Source: Methylocystis sp.
Lineage (GTDB): Bacteria > Pseudomonadota > Alphaproteobacteria > Rhizobiales > Beijerinckiaceae
Direction of reading: 5' to 3'
Length of the DNA: 64,000 nt
NCBI GenBank assembly: GCA_022843405.1
Contig: JALHNQ010000006.1
Location: 34,442 to 98,441, forward strand
The position numbers were made by a program, and so were the translations under genes. Below the pieces are notes generated by a model that worked only from the letters and a program-made list of their open reading frames with translations, ran no database searches and was not told the DNA's origin. Positions 26,598 through 34,952 of this stretch are shown here, one piece after another. Each line of letters opens with the position of its first letter. Within the stretch, counting starts at the first letter, position 1.

Positions 26598-27302
26598 ATG
26601 TTGGACGTGGTGGCGCGAGTGGCGAAGACTGGCGAGACGACGGCGACGCTTCGGCACACCATGGTTGAGCGTCAGCTCCGTCCTTTCGACGTCACGGATG
26701 TCCCCTTGCTTGAGCGCTTTTTGAGCGTTCCGCGCGAAATGTTCCTTCCAGATTCGCTCGCGCCGCTCGCCTATTCGGATCTCGCGGTCACCGTGAGGCC
26801 GGCCGGCGGACGCAGCCGCGGTCTACTGCCGCCGCTCGTTCTGGCGCGAATGCTTCAGGCTGCGGAGGTCAAAACGACCGACAAGGTGCTCGATATCGGC
26901 GGCGCCGGCTATGCCGCGGCGCTGCTCGCCGGACTTGCCGAGAATATCGTCGCGCTCGAATGCGATCCCGGACTTTTTGAGCGCGCCCGGGCGGGGCTCG
27001 ACGCGCTGGGCTGCAAGAACGTGCAGTTGGAGCTGGGGCCGCTGGAAGAGGGCTGCCGCGGCGCTGCGCCTTATGACGTCATTATCGTCGAGGGCCATGC
27101 CCGGGCGGGCCTTGACGCCTTGTTCGAGCAGCTGACGCCCAATGGACGCTTGCTGGCGATCGTCACCCCGGACCCGCGCGGCGGCCAGCAAGCCGTACGT
27201 TTCGAGCGTCACGCCGGTCGCGCCGCGGGAGATCGGCCGCTGTTCTCGGCCAGCGCTCCAATTCTCGAAGGATTCGCTCAGGCTCCCGGATTCAGTCTGT
27301 AG
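26598..27302 (+). CDS. protein-L-isoaspartate O-methyltransferase-like protein
   Basis: About 234 residues from the ATG at 26598. TLRHTMVERQLRPFDVTDVPLLERFLSVPREMF is the PIMT-family N-terminus, and VLDIGGAGYAAALLAGLAENIVALECDPG is the SAM-binding motif I. In alphaproteobacteria this diverged PIMT-like gene usually stands just before tolC, as here (about 100 bp). Whether it repairs isoaspartate is doubtful: the family is recognisable but the active-site segment is loose. The start is uncertain; the track's 26568 start is also possible. Confidence 0.82.
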   Translation: MLDVVARVAKTGETTATLRHTMVERQLRPFDVTDVPLLERFLSVPREMFLPDSLAPLAYSDLAVTVRPAGGRSRGLLPPLVLARMLQAAEVKTTDKVLDIGGAGYAAALLAGLAENIVALECDPGLFERARAGLDALGCKNVQLELGPLEEGCRGAAPYDVIIVEGHARAGLDALFEQLTPNGRLLAIVTPDPRGGQQAVRFERHAGRAAGDRPLFSASAPILEGFAQAPGFSL

Positions 27303-27402
27303 CGCCGCCAATTCGCCCAAATCATAATTAGCGTTGCGTTCGGCGTTCATCGTTGCGACTCACCAGCCGCAGAGCGGCCGGCGCGAGGTTAGGTTGGAAA
27401 AA

Positions 27403-28872
27403 ATGACGACTGACGGGCATGGCTTCGGAGGGCGGCGATCAGCCAACTTCTTGACCTGCGCGTCCGCCCTGTTGGTGCTTGCGTTTATCTGCGTTTCGCC
27501 CGACCGCGCTTCGGCCGAAAGCCTGATGTCGGCTCTGGCGCGCGCCTATTACGGCAATCCCGACCTCAACCAGAGCCGCGCCAATGTTCGAGTGCGGGAC
27601 GAAGACGCGCCGAAAGCCAAGGCGGGCCTCCGGCCGAAGGCGAGCATCACGGCTCAGTATGGCACGCAATATGCCGCCATCAAGATTCCGTTCGGCGGAA
27701 GCGCCAGCCAGCAGGCCGGCGCCGCATCGGGCGCCAGCGGCGATTTCGAAGATACGTATGTGGGCTATCCACGCGGTGCGACGCTCAACCTGTCGCAGAC
27801 GCTGTTCGACGGCTTTCGGACCGAAAATTCCGTGCGTCAGGCGGAATCCGGCGTGTTCGCGGCGCGATCGACAATGCGGCTGACCGAGCAGGCGACCCTG
27901 CAGAACGGCGCAACCGCCTATATGAATGTGCTGCGCGATACGGCGGTCGTGTCCCTGCGCAGGAACAACATTACGGTGCTCGAAGAGCAGCTCAAGCAGA
28001 CGCGCGACCGTTTCCAGGTCGGCGAGGTGACCCGAACCGACGTCGCCCAGGCGGAAGCCTCGGTCGCTTTGGCCCGTTCGGAATTTTACGCCGCGCAGGC
28101 GCAGCTCAAGAACAGCATGGCGAATTATCGCCAGATCATCGGCGTCGAGCCGAAGCGTCTGGAGCCTGGGCGCAGCCTCGAGCCTTTGCTCCCGAAGTCG
28201 CTGGAAGCGGCGATTTCGATCGCTCTGGTGGAGCATCCCGGCGTGACGGCGGCGCTGCATCAGGTCGACGCCGCCTCACTTGCGGTCAAGGTCGCGGAAG
28301 CGGCATTAATGCCCAATCTCTCGGTCAATACCCAGGTTTCGAATCAATATGATTCCTTCCTGGGCCTGCCGGGCTCCAGGCAGTTCACCGCTTCGGCAAT
28401 CGGACAGTTGAACGTGCCGCTCTATCAGGGCGGCGCGGAATACGCCTCGATCCGGCAGGCGAAAGAGCAGCTTGGGCAGGCGAGGCTCAACGCGGACGTT
28501 CAACGCGACAGCGTGCGCGCCAGCGTCGTTTCGAGCTACGGACTCCTCGAGACCGCGAAAGCGTCGATCATCTCCGGCCAGGCGGCGGTCAAAGCCGCTG
28601 AGACGGCGCTCGCCGGCGTGCGTGAAGAGGCCAAGGTCGGGCAGCGCACGACCCTCGACGTATTGAATGCGCAGCAGGCGCTTCTGAACGCGAGAGTCAA
28701 TCTCATCGTCTCTCAGCGCGATCGCGTCGTCGCCTCATATGCCGCATTGGGCTCGATCGGTCGCTTGTCGGCGCGCGAACTCGACCTCGCCGTCGCGCTC
28801 TATGATCCGGGCGTCCATCTCGATCAGGTGCAGGAGAAGTGGATCGGTATCGACACGCCCGACGGCCGATAA
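27403..28872 (+). CDS. tolC: TolC-family outer membrane protein
   Basis: 489 residues: Sec signal peptide (FLTCASALLVLAFICVSPDRASA), then the internally repeated OEP architecture of two similar halves of long helices and short strands. Recognisable segments: RGATLNLSQTLFDGFRTENSVRQAE, QLKQTRDRFQVGEVTRTDVAQAEASVALARSE and, in the second half, VREEAKVGQRTTLDVLNAQQALLNARV. The trimeric channel serves type I secretion and RND efflux. The PIMT-like gene upstream is the usual alphaproteobacterial neighbour. Confidence 0.94.
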   Translation: MTTDGHGFGGRRSANFLTCASALLVLAFICVSPDRASAESLMSALARAYYGNPDLNQSRANVRVRDEDAPKAKAGLRPKASITAQYGTQYAAIKIPFGGSASQQAGAASGASGDFEDTYVGYPRGATLNLSQTLFDGFRTENSVRQAESGVFAARSTMRLTEQATLQNGATAYMNVLRDTAVVSLRRNNITVLEEQLKQTRDRFQVGEVTRTDVAQAEASVALARSEFYAAQAQLKNSMANYRQIIGVEPKRLEPGRSLEPLLPKSLEAAISIALVEHPGVTAALHQVDAASLAVKVAEAALMPNLSVNTQVSNQYDSFLGLPGSRQFTASAIGQLNVPLYQGGAEYASIRQAKEQLGQARLNADVQRDSVRASVVSSYGLLETAKASIISGQAAVKAAETALAGVREEAKVGQRTTLDVLNAQQALLNARVNLIVSQRDRVVASYAALGSIGRLSARELDLAVALYDPGVHLDQVQEKWIGIDTPDGR

Positions 28873-29010
28873 GAATTTCGCGAATGCGGGTGACATCATA
28901 ACGCGAAAAGTGTCGAATTCATTCGGGCCGAGTTGATTCGTCGTTTTGGCGCAATCGGAGATCCGGTCACCCTCATGCGCGGAGCTTTCCGCGCACAGCG
29001 GCAGAATTCC

Positions 29011-29688
29011 ATGAGCGCAGCGAACGCCTCCGCATCTTCGCACTCGTTTCAGGACGAAGCGCGTGCGAACGAGCCGTCAATGGAGGAAATTCTTACTTCG
29101 ATCCGTCGCATTATCGCCGACGACGAGGGCATGCCGGGCGTGCGTCGTGACGTCCGCCGCCCACGCGCCGACATTGACGTAACGCCGGCGGCGCGCAGCG
29201 CCTATCCGGCACCCGTGCTTGAGCGCTTTCAGGACGAGCCGCCGCTGTCGCCCGCCGATGTTTCTCGCGGCGAGCGCGAAGCGGCAGCAGCGCTTCGGCT
29301 GTCAAATGACGCGGTCGGCGCGAGACCGGAGCGCGAGGAGGATTCGCCGCAAGCTAGGGAGCTGTCGGAAGGTGAAAGCGTGACCGAACAAGAAAATCTC
29401 GGCGTAAGCATCGCCGACTCGGCGTCCGGCCAGGACAGGCCGCTGCTGTCGCCCGAATCAGCCGCGACGGTCGCCTCTGGGTTTCAGGCCCTCGCCGCAG
29501 GCGTGGCGTTCAGCGAAAGCGACATTCTCGACCGATGTGCGCAAGACATGCTGCGGCCGATGGTCGAGAACTGGCTCAACGAGAATCTGCCGTCGCTCGT
29601 GGAGCGGCTCGTGCGCGGCGAAATTGAACGCATCACGCGGGCGGGAAGCCGCATCTCGGCCTCAGCCGCGAAATCGACTCAGCCTTAA
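29011..29688 (+). CDS. popZ: pole-organising protein PopZ-like (DUF2497)
   Basis: 225 residues. The N-terminal helix EPSMEEILTSIRRIIADDE and the C-terminal trihelix region (ILDRCAQDMLRPMVENWLNENLPSLVERLVRGEIERI) are the two conserved parts of DUF2497/PopZ. Between them lies an acidic, Pro/Glu-rich disordered linker (about 40-160). PopZ assembles polar condensates that anchor ParB and kinases in Caulobacter; the localisation role here is inferred. Start at ATG 29011 (MSAANASASS). Confidence 0.88.
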   Translation: MSAANASASSHSFQDEARANEPSMEEILTSIRRIIADDEGMPGVRRDVRRPRADIDVTPAARSAYPAPVLERFQDEPPLSPADVSRGEREAAAALRLSNDAVGARPEREEDSPQARELSEGESVTEQENLGVSIADSASGQDRPLLSPESAATVASGFQALAAGVAFSESDILDRCAQDMLRPMVENWLNENLPSLVERLVRGEIERITRAGSRISASAAKSTQP

Positions 29689-29723
29689 CGGCGCATAAAC
29701 GCGTGACAGATAGGGTGGCGGTC

Positions 29724-30053
29724 ATGCATCGCCTTAGAGTTCTCGTTCGCGCGCTTGTGCTTCCGCTCAGCCTCTACACAGTGGCGGGCGTCACGGCGGC
29801 CTATTTCGTCTGGCATGGCGTCAACGGCCAGCGCGGGCTGAAGACCGGCGAAGAATATGAGCAGAAGCTCGAGCAGTTGCGTCTGGAGCGCAATATTCTC
29901 AAGCTTCAACGCATGCTTTGGGAAAGCCGTCTCGCGCTCATCAAAGGCCAGTCGGTCGACGCCGACATTCTGGATGAAGAGACCCGCAAGCGGCTTGGAC
30001 GCGCCCACAAGAACGACGTCGTAATATTTTTGCCGGCTTCGAGCGCGCTCTAG
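29724..30053 (+). CDS. ftsB: septum formation initiator (FtsB/DivIC family)
   Basis: 109 residues. One N-terminal TM segment (LPLSLYTVAGVTAAYFVWHGVNG), then a coiled coil (EEYEQKLEQLRLERNILKLQRMLWESRLALI), then the conserved SVDADILDEETRKRLGRAHKNDVVIF ending typical of alphaproteobacterial FtsB. It would link the FtsQ/FtsL complex at the septum. It stands alone after popZ rather than in the eno-pdhA neighbourhood where I expect it in many alphaproteobacteria. GTG 29703 is an alternative start. Confidence 0.85.
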   Translation: MHRLRVLVRALVLPLSLYTVAGVTAAYFVWHGVNGQRGLKTGEEYEQKLEQLRLERNILKLQRMLWESRLALIKGQSVDADILDEETRKRLGRAHKNDVVIFLPASSAL

Positions 30054-30167
30054 ATCACGCTGCATTTGGGCGGAATCGCCCAAATGCAGATAACGTGATC
30101 GATTCCAAAAGTTTAGAGCGCGCTCTACGCGAAAAACCGGTTCCCACTTTTTCGCAGCGCGCTCTAA
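30041..30167. repeat. composite palindromic intergenic repeat, copy 1
   Basis: Nested inverted repeats after ftsB. The inner stem CTGCATTTGGGCG/CGCCCAAATGCAG has a GAAT loop (30060-30089). GATCACG/CGTGATC encloses it, and GAGCGCGCTCTA/TAGAGCGCGCTC encloses that. A second hairpin, GCGAAAAA...TTTTTCGC, follows up to 30155. The right part (GATCGATTCCAAAAGTTTAG...) recurs almost identically at 57957. Its place between convergent ftsB and the MBL gene suggests use as a bidirectional terminator. Confidence 0.8.
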
Positions 30168-31084
30168 CCCTCGCGGCGCCAGAAGCGCGCCTGTAGGAGG
30201 GGCCGCCCCGCGCAATCGACAAGACCCCGCGCGATCAGATCTTCAAGATGCGCAAGCGCGGTCATCGCCGCGGCCGGATGGAGGCATTTGTCAACGCCCT
30301 CGTAGATATGTGCGACGATTTCGGCGATCGTCTCGTCTCCCGCTTCGAGACGCCGGAGAATCGCGGCTTCGCGCGCGCGCCGATGGTGAATTAGGGCGCG
30401 CAGAAAGCGAGGGGGATCGCACACCGGCCCGCCATGCGCCGGCCAATAGATGCGGTCATCTCGCCGAAGCAACCGCTCGACCGAGGACAAATAGTCGCGC
30501 ATCGAGCCGTCGGGCGGCGCGATAACGGTCGTCGCCCAAGCCATGACATGGTCGCCGGTGAAGAGCGCCTGCTCCTCGGCAAGCGCGAAGCACAGATGGT
30601 TCGCGGTGTGACCCGGGGTCGCCGCGGCGATGAGCGAAACGCCGCCGACCGCAAGCGCGTCGCCGTCTCTCAGCACAATGTCCGGCGCGTAGCCCAGATC
30701 GTGGGCTGCGTCGAGATTGGGGCCGCCGGCGCTTGACGTCTCGCGAGGCGCGTAGGGAGCGCATCCGGCGATCGTCGCGCCCGTGGCCTGCTGCAAGGCC
30801 CGCGCAGCCGGCGAGTGGTCGCGATGCGTATGGGTGACGAGCACATAGCGCAGTCTTTCGCCGGCAATCGCGGTAAGTAGCACTTCGATATGACGCGGAT
30901 CGTCAGGCCCTGGATCGATGATCGCCACATCGCCCGATCCGACGATATAGCTGCAGGTTCCCGTATAGGTGAAGGGACCGGGATTAGGCGCGAGCACGCG
31001 CCGCGTCAGCGGCGAAACGCGCTCGGTAGCGGCCCGGGAAGTTTCGGCTCGGATGACGGCACCCTCAATGCGGCCGAGCGGCAT
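30164..31084 (-). CDS. MBL-fold metallo-hydrolase (LACTB2/glyoxalase II-like)
   Basis: 306 residues from ATG 31084. The metallo-beta-lactamase signature THTHRDHSPAARAL gives the HxHxDH zinc site, with GHTANHLCFAL, FTGDHVMAW and PAHGGPVCDPPRFL supplying the other ligands. A C-terminal winged-helix segment (VHIYEG..LHPAAAMTALAHLEDLIARGLV type) matches the LACTB2 subfamily, nucleases or thioester hydrolases. Substrate not determinable. The track extends the ORF 99 codons upstream into the SH3-protein region without support. Confidence 0.88.
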   Translation of the reverse strand: MPLGRIEGAVIRAETSRAATERVSPLTRRVLAPNPGPFTYTGTCSYIVGSGDVAIIDPGPDDPRHIEVLLTAIAGERLRYVLVTHTHRDHSPAARALQQATGATIAGCAPYAPRETSSAGGPNLDAAHDLGYAPDIVLRDGDALAVGGVSLIAAATPGHTANHLCFALAEEQALFTGDHVMAWATTVIAPPDGSMRDYLSSVERLLRRDDRIYWPAHGGPVCDPPRFLRALIHHRRAREAAILRRLEAGDETIAEIVAHIYEGVDKCLHPAAAMTALAHLEDLIARGLVDCAGRPLLQARFWRREG

Positions 31085-31154
31085 TATAGGGCGTCCAACG
31101 AGGCTCCGAAAGAGCGGCGCGGCGATGGCGACGTCCCACCGCCGCGTCGTGCGG

Positions 31155-31637
31155 TCACATCGGGAAAAGCGAATTCTGGCGCTGCAGCTCGGACTGGATG
31201 GAATAGCCGGATTTGCGGCCGTAAGTGACCTTGCACCAGGTGACGCCGCCGTTGCCGGCGACGCATGCGCCCATATTGACCGTCTGATTTTCCGGGATGC
31301 TGCCGATGATCTTGAAGTTGACGCCCGGGCCCTTGTAGATCGCAACGTCATTATTGGTGACGACCGGCGCGATGAGCACATTATTTCCCTGCGTGCCGAG
31401 CACGCCCGCGGCGACGAAGCCGTGCACCGGGCCCGCCTGAACCTCGCACCAGTCGCGCTTCCAGCCGGCGCCGCAGTCGATCACCGTCACGTCGGTGCCT
31501 TCCGGCAGGCTCGCGATGACCGGCCATTTCGGGCTCGGGCCGGACCGGACATTGGCCGGGCTGGTCACCGGATCGGCGAAGGCGGCGCCCCCTAACAGAA
31601 CGGCGGCGGCGGCGGCGAGTCCAAGGATTTTATTCAT
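31155..31637 (-). CDS. exported protein with two SH3-like domains
   Basis: 160 residues: signal peptide (MNKILGLAAAAAVLLGGAAFA), then two bacterial SH3-type repeats. The first has TSPANVRSGPSPKWPVIASLPEGTDVTVIDCGAGWKRDWCEV, the second DVAIYKGPGVNFKIIGSIPENQTVNMGACVAGNGGVTWCKV. Each carries a WC pair, so disulfides in the periplasm are likely. Such proteins bind cell-wall peptides. ATG 31637 is preceded by GGGAGGAAAA. The start of the longer track ORF has no such site. Confidence 0.85.
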   Translation of the reverse strand: MNKILGLAAAAAVLLGGAAFADPVTSPANVRSGPSPKWPVIASLPEGTDVTVIDCGAGWKRDWCEVQAGPVHGFVAAGVLGTQGNNVLIAPVVTNNDVAIYKGPGVNFKIIGSIPENQTVNMGACVAGNGGVTWCKVTYGRKSGYSIQSELQRQNSLFPM

Positions 31638-31860
31638 TTTTTTCCTCCCAGTTGCAAACTTGGCCTGATCAGCGCGAGGCTCTGGCTTTGGGGAGTAACG
31701 AAAACGGAACGAAACGGTTCCGCCCAAGACCACAATCCTCGTAAACGATTCTCATATTCCCGCGCTTCGATTTAGCCAAGCCATGGCCGGGAGCGCCAGA
31801 ACCAGTTTGATTTAAGGTTAGCCGCTCGGCAGTAGAATGGACGTCCCGGCCTTTCCACCA

Positions 31861-31881
31861 ATAAAAAGGCGGCTTCGCCTT
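31861..31881 (-). terminator. terminator downstream of the 31985-32185 gene
   Basis: On the minus strand AAGGCG pairs with CGCCTT around a 4-nt loop, with TTTTTA following. It lies about 100 bases past the stop of the small membrane protein gene. Confidence 0.55.
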
Positions 31882-31984
31882 CAAGGAAGACGCAAGCCGC
31901 CAAGTTTTTCACGCGCGAAACTCAAAAACGCACGCTCCGGGCCGGACCCCTTTGTAAACGCAGGCGCCCGGCGCGAACTCCTGC

Positions 31985-32185
31985 TCAGTCGAACACCGAG
32001 CCCAGCGCGACGCCGAGCAGACCGACGACGACCGCCGCCGGCAGAATGGCGTAGCCGCCCATCAGCAGCGCGCCGATGACGCCGCCGATCGCCGCCGCAA
32101 TGACGCCGCCGACGATCTTACCGGTGTTGCTCTCAGCCTTTTCCGTCGCCGAACCGCCGGCGTCCTGCATCGCCTCTTTCGACAT
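31985..32185 (-). CDS. 66-aa glycine-rich membrane protein
   Basis: Start ATG 32185 with GGGAGGA about 5 nt upstream. A polar N-terminus (MSKEAMQDAGGSATEKAESN) is followed by two glycine/alanine-rich hydrophobic stretches (VGGVIAAAIGGVIGALLMGG and LPAAVVVGLLGVALGS), the glycine-zipper look of small stress-related membrane proteins. Function unknown. Confidence 0.6.
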   Translation of the reverse strand: MSKEAMQDAGGSATEKAESNTGKIVGGVIAAAIGGVIGALLMGGYAILPAAVVVGLLGVALGSVFD

Positions 32186-32377
32186 GGAATCCTCCCGCGA
32201 CATCGAGTGGCCGCCGCATCGAAGGACCGGTAGCAAAGTCATGTGAGGGCGTGATGAGAGTTTCGTGAAGGCGTCGTCATCGCGGCGCCATTTTAGGTTC
32301 ATTGTGGCGCAAGCGACGCGCCGCCGTTTCCACAAGCGGTTCTTGATCCAATTTCTCCAGTCGCAAAAGCTGGAGCG

Positions 32378-32812
32378 CTACGGCGCGGCGCCGCGCACCA
32401 CCAGCACCGAACATTGTGCGTGATTGACGATCGTCGTGGCGTTGGAGCCGATGAGAAACCGATCCATGCCGGGTCGATGCGAGCACAGAACGATGAGATC
32501 GGCGCGCCATTCCTCGGCCTCGGCCAGGACCCTTTGGTAGACAGGTCCAAACAGCACGACGGTGGAAACGCGTTCCGGCGCGCAGTCGATCTTGGCGGCG
32601 ACCGCCGCTATTTCCTTCTCGAGGCCGCGGCGCACCTGAAGGTCGAAATTCTCAGGCACATAGTCGAGAAAGGCGAACGGTAGGAGCGACTGCACATTGA
32701 CGAGCCGCATCTCGCTGTCGAAAGGCTTCGCCAATCGCTGCGCGACGGCGATCGCGCGGTCGGTCATCGCGGATTCAGTGATGTCGATCGGCAGAAGAAT
32801 TTTGCGATACAT
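32378..32812 (-). CDS. universal stress protein (UspA family)
   Basis: 144 residues. Starts MYRKILLPIDITES, and ends with LIVLCSHRPGMDRFLIGSNATTIVNHAQCSVLVVR, corresponding to the G2xG9xG(S/N) nucleotide-binding signature of ATP-binding Usp proteins (here SHRPGM...GSNA). A single-domain protein of normal length. Other Usp paralogues are usual in such genomes. Monocistronic by position. Confidence 0.9.
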   Translation of the reverse strand: MYRKILLPIDITESAMTDRAIAVAQRLAKPFDSEMRLVNVQSLLPFAFLDYVPENFDLQVRRGLEKEIAAVAAKIDCAPERVSTVVLFGPVYQRVLAEAEEWRADLIVLCSHRPGMDRFLIGSNATTIVNHAQCSVLVVRGAAP

Positions 32813-32996
32813 CGGCGCGCTCCGGGGCGACTCTTTCACCGGATATGGCGCAGACCTCAGGCAAAACAATCGACAAGAATTGACGTTAATGGAGCCATCC
32901 AGGTTTCAAAAACGTCTTGACGGCAAGGAGTCGCCCAAACAAGATTTCGCCCTTCAGCTCGGGCGAAGAAACTCCCAGGGAAACCTCACGTAAGCC

Positions 32997-34199
32997 ATGT
33001 CGCGTGATCTTCAGGCTAAATGCCAAGTCTTACGCTTGTTGATCGGCGCCATAGTTTTGCTGGCATATAGCGCGGCGAAAGCCGAGGCTCCCTGTTTCGA
33101 GACCAGCGGGATTTTCGTTTGTTACGACAACGACGAATCAGTTTTCTACGCCACGCCCGAGAACCAGGTCGCCTACAACGTTCAGACTATTCACGATGGC
33201 GATAATTTTTATACGATCTATCATTCCGAACCCAGAACGCATTACAAGACGGGCGACGGCGTCAAGGCGGGCGCCCGTTCGGGTCCATATTCTTTCAAAA
33301 TGCCGCCGCACGACTTTCGCCTGTGGGGACCCGAAGACGATCCTGTGTCGCTGATGGCGTCTACGGGCACCGGGGGCGCGGCGAATCCAATCGCGATTTC
33401 GGGCCTTCCCGGCGACCCTTATTTTTATGTGTTTTTTTTGGGCGTCAACGACGACGAACAAATGCGCGATCTCGCACGTAGCCATTGGCGCCACTATCTG
33501 CTTGAGGCGCGCACGCGAGACTTTGTTTCCTTCGACTTGATGACCGATGCGGGATGGGCGCCGTTCTCGCCCGATATACGGCCCGCGCCGGTGCGGGATA
33601 CGGCGGGCGCCATCATACGCAGCAACTCGGCGCGCGTCCTCGGCCACACCCAGGGTCTCATCGGCTCGATCTCATTCGTGAACGGTCTCTATTACTTTTT
33701 CTATTTCGATTACGGACCCGACGGAAACGAGTTCAATCTCTACCTTCGCACCAGCACGGATGTCCGGCGTGGCGGATGGTCGCCCGCGAAGCTCGTACTT
33801 TCTTCGATTGGCCTTCGTATGGTTCGCGTGGCGAAAGCCTGGAATCTCGACAGATGGGCAGTAATGTATGGCTGCTATGTCGGAAACCTTCAGGACATCT
33901 GCGTTCAGTACACGCGAAGTCTGGATGTCTTCGGTCCTGGCGGCCTTAGCGATCTTCAGCTGACCTCGGACTTCGCGCTTGGTCTCGCGCGCGATGGACG
34001 AGCACGATCATTCGCGCAACCATATTGGCTCACCGACCGCTGGGGCAATCTCGACGCTCCGGACTCCAATGGAAGCATGGAGTTCTATTGGACGGACATG
34101 ACGCACTCGCAGTGTCTCGCCCATCCTTACCCGTTCTGTCCTGTTTATGGAGGGGCGGTACGCCGTGGAAGCTGGAGCGTCCATTCCGGGAGTCGATAG
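32997..34199 (+). CDS. secreted protein of unknown function, possible beta-propeller
   Basis: 400 residues with a signal peptide (VLRLLIGAIVLLAYSAAKAEA). The mature part has repeated aromatic blades such as NFYTIYHSEP, PYFYVFFLGVN, LYYFFYFDYGPDGNEFNLYLRTS, WAVMYGCYVGNL and GSMEFYWTDM, and several cysteines (FVCYDND, GCYVGNLQDIC, CLAHPYPFCPV). The pattern recalls GH43/GH32-like beta-propeller proteins, but no catalytic motif can be named. No operon partners; codon use is slightly more AT-rich than its neighbours. Not recognised. Confidence 0.7.
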   Translation: MSRDLQAKCQVLRLLIGAIVLLAYSAAKAEAPCFETSGIFVCYDNDESVFYATPENQVAYNVQTIHDGDNFYTIYHSEPRTHYKTGDGVKAGARSGPYSFKMPPHDFRLWGPEDDPVSLMASTGTGGAANPIAISGLPGDPYFYVFFLGVNDDEQMRDLARSHWRHYLLEARTRDFVSFDLMTDAGWAPFSPDIRPAPVRDTAGAIIRSNSARVLGHTQGLIGSISFVNGLYYFFYFDYGPDGNEFNLYLRTSTDVRRGGWSPAKLVLSSIGLRMVRVAKAWNLDRWAVMYGCYVGNLQDICVQYTRSLDVFGPGGLSDLQLTSDFALGLARDGRARSFAQPYWLTDRWGNLDAPDSNGSMEFYWTDMTHSQCLAHPYPFCPVYGGAVRRGSWSVHSGSR

Positions 34200-34512
34200 A
34201 TTGCGCCGCAAGCAGGACATACGGGTTCCCTTGGCGCGAGTTTTCTGACTCATTTGACGCAATGAGCCCCAGCCGAGTTTGTCAGCGGCGAAGCTAGCGG
34301 AATTCGCCAAGATTGTCGAAGCGGGGCCGGATCGTCATGCATTGGGCGCTACTTGCGCGCGCGGCGACTCAAGCGAAACGCTTGCACGGCGCCATGAGCG
34401 AATCTAAGAAAGCAATCGCCAAGTGAAGGCGACCTGAATTTCTTAGGCAATTCTTCGGCCGGACCGCGGCTAATCCTGCCGAGGCGTACCGTCCGAATGC
34501 AGGAGAAGAACC
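34200..34512. other. intergenic gap, no gene seen
   Basis: About 310 bases without a credible ORF, repeat or terminator. The last part carries the ribosome binding site (AGGAGAAG) of the DUF2141 gene and presumably its promoter. Confidence 0.5.
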
Positions 34513-34950
34513 ATGCGTTTCGTAAACGTCGCCTTTGTCTTGTTGCTGACTACAGGTCTTACGGCCACCGCCGCCGCACAATCCTCAAACAAAATCTCGG
34601 TCAATGTCACCGGCTTGCGCGACGATGACGGCGTCGTGCGCTGCGGGCTCTACAATTCGGCGAGCACGTTTCGCCAGCCGGGCGCGCAATTCAAAGGCGT
34701 CATCGCCAAGATCAGCGGCGGGCAGGCGAACTGCGCGTTCAGCAACATTCCACCTGGCAATTACGCCGTCGCCTTATTCCATGCCGAGCACAACGAAACG
34801 GAGATCACGACCGGCGCGTTCGGCAAACCGCAGGAGGGCTTCGGCGTCTCCAATAATCCGTCAATGACCTTCGGCCCGCCGTCCTTCTCTGACGCCGCCT
34901 TCGATTACGCCGGCGGCCAGAAGTCGCTGACCGTTCGGGTCAACTATTGA
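34513..34950 (+). CDS. exported DUF2141 protein
   Basis: 145 residues with a signal peptide (FVNVAFVLLLTTGLTATAAAQ). Family marks of DUF2141: ISVNVTGLRDDDGVVRCGLYNSASTF, FSNIPPGNYAVALFHAEHNE and FGKPQEGFGVSNNP, ending in a beta-strand (SLTVRVNY). Role unknown, probably a small periplasmic beta-sandwich. AGGAGAAG lies before the ATG. The stop is 2 bases from the ATG of the carotenoid oxygenase, so the two form an operon. Confidence 0.88.
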   Translation: MRFVNVAFVLLLTTGLTATAAAQSSNKISVNVTGLRDDDGVVRCGLYNSASTFRQPGAQFKGVIAKISGGQANCAFSNIPPGNYAVALFHAEHNETEITTGAFGKPQEGFGVSNNPSMTFGPPSFSDAAFDYAGGQKSLTVRVNY

Positions 34951-34952
34951 CG

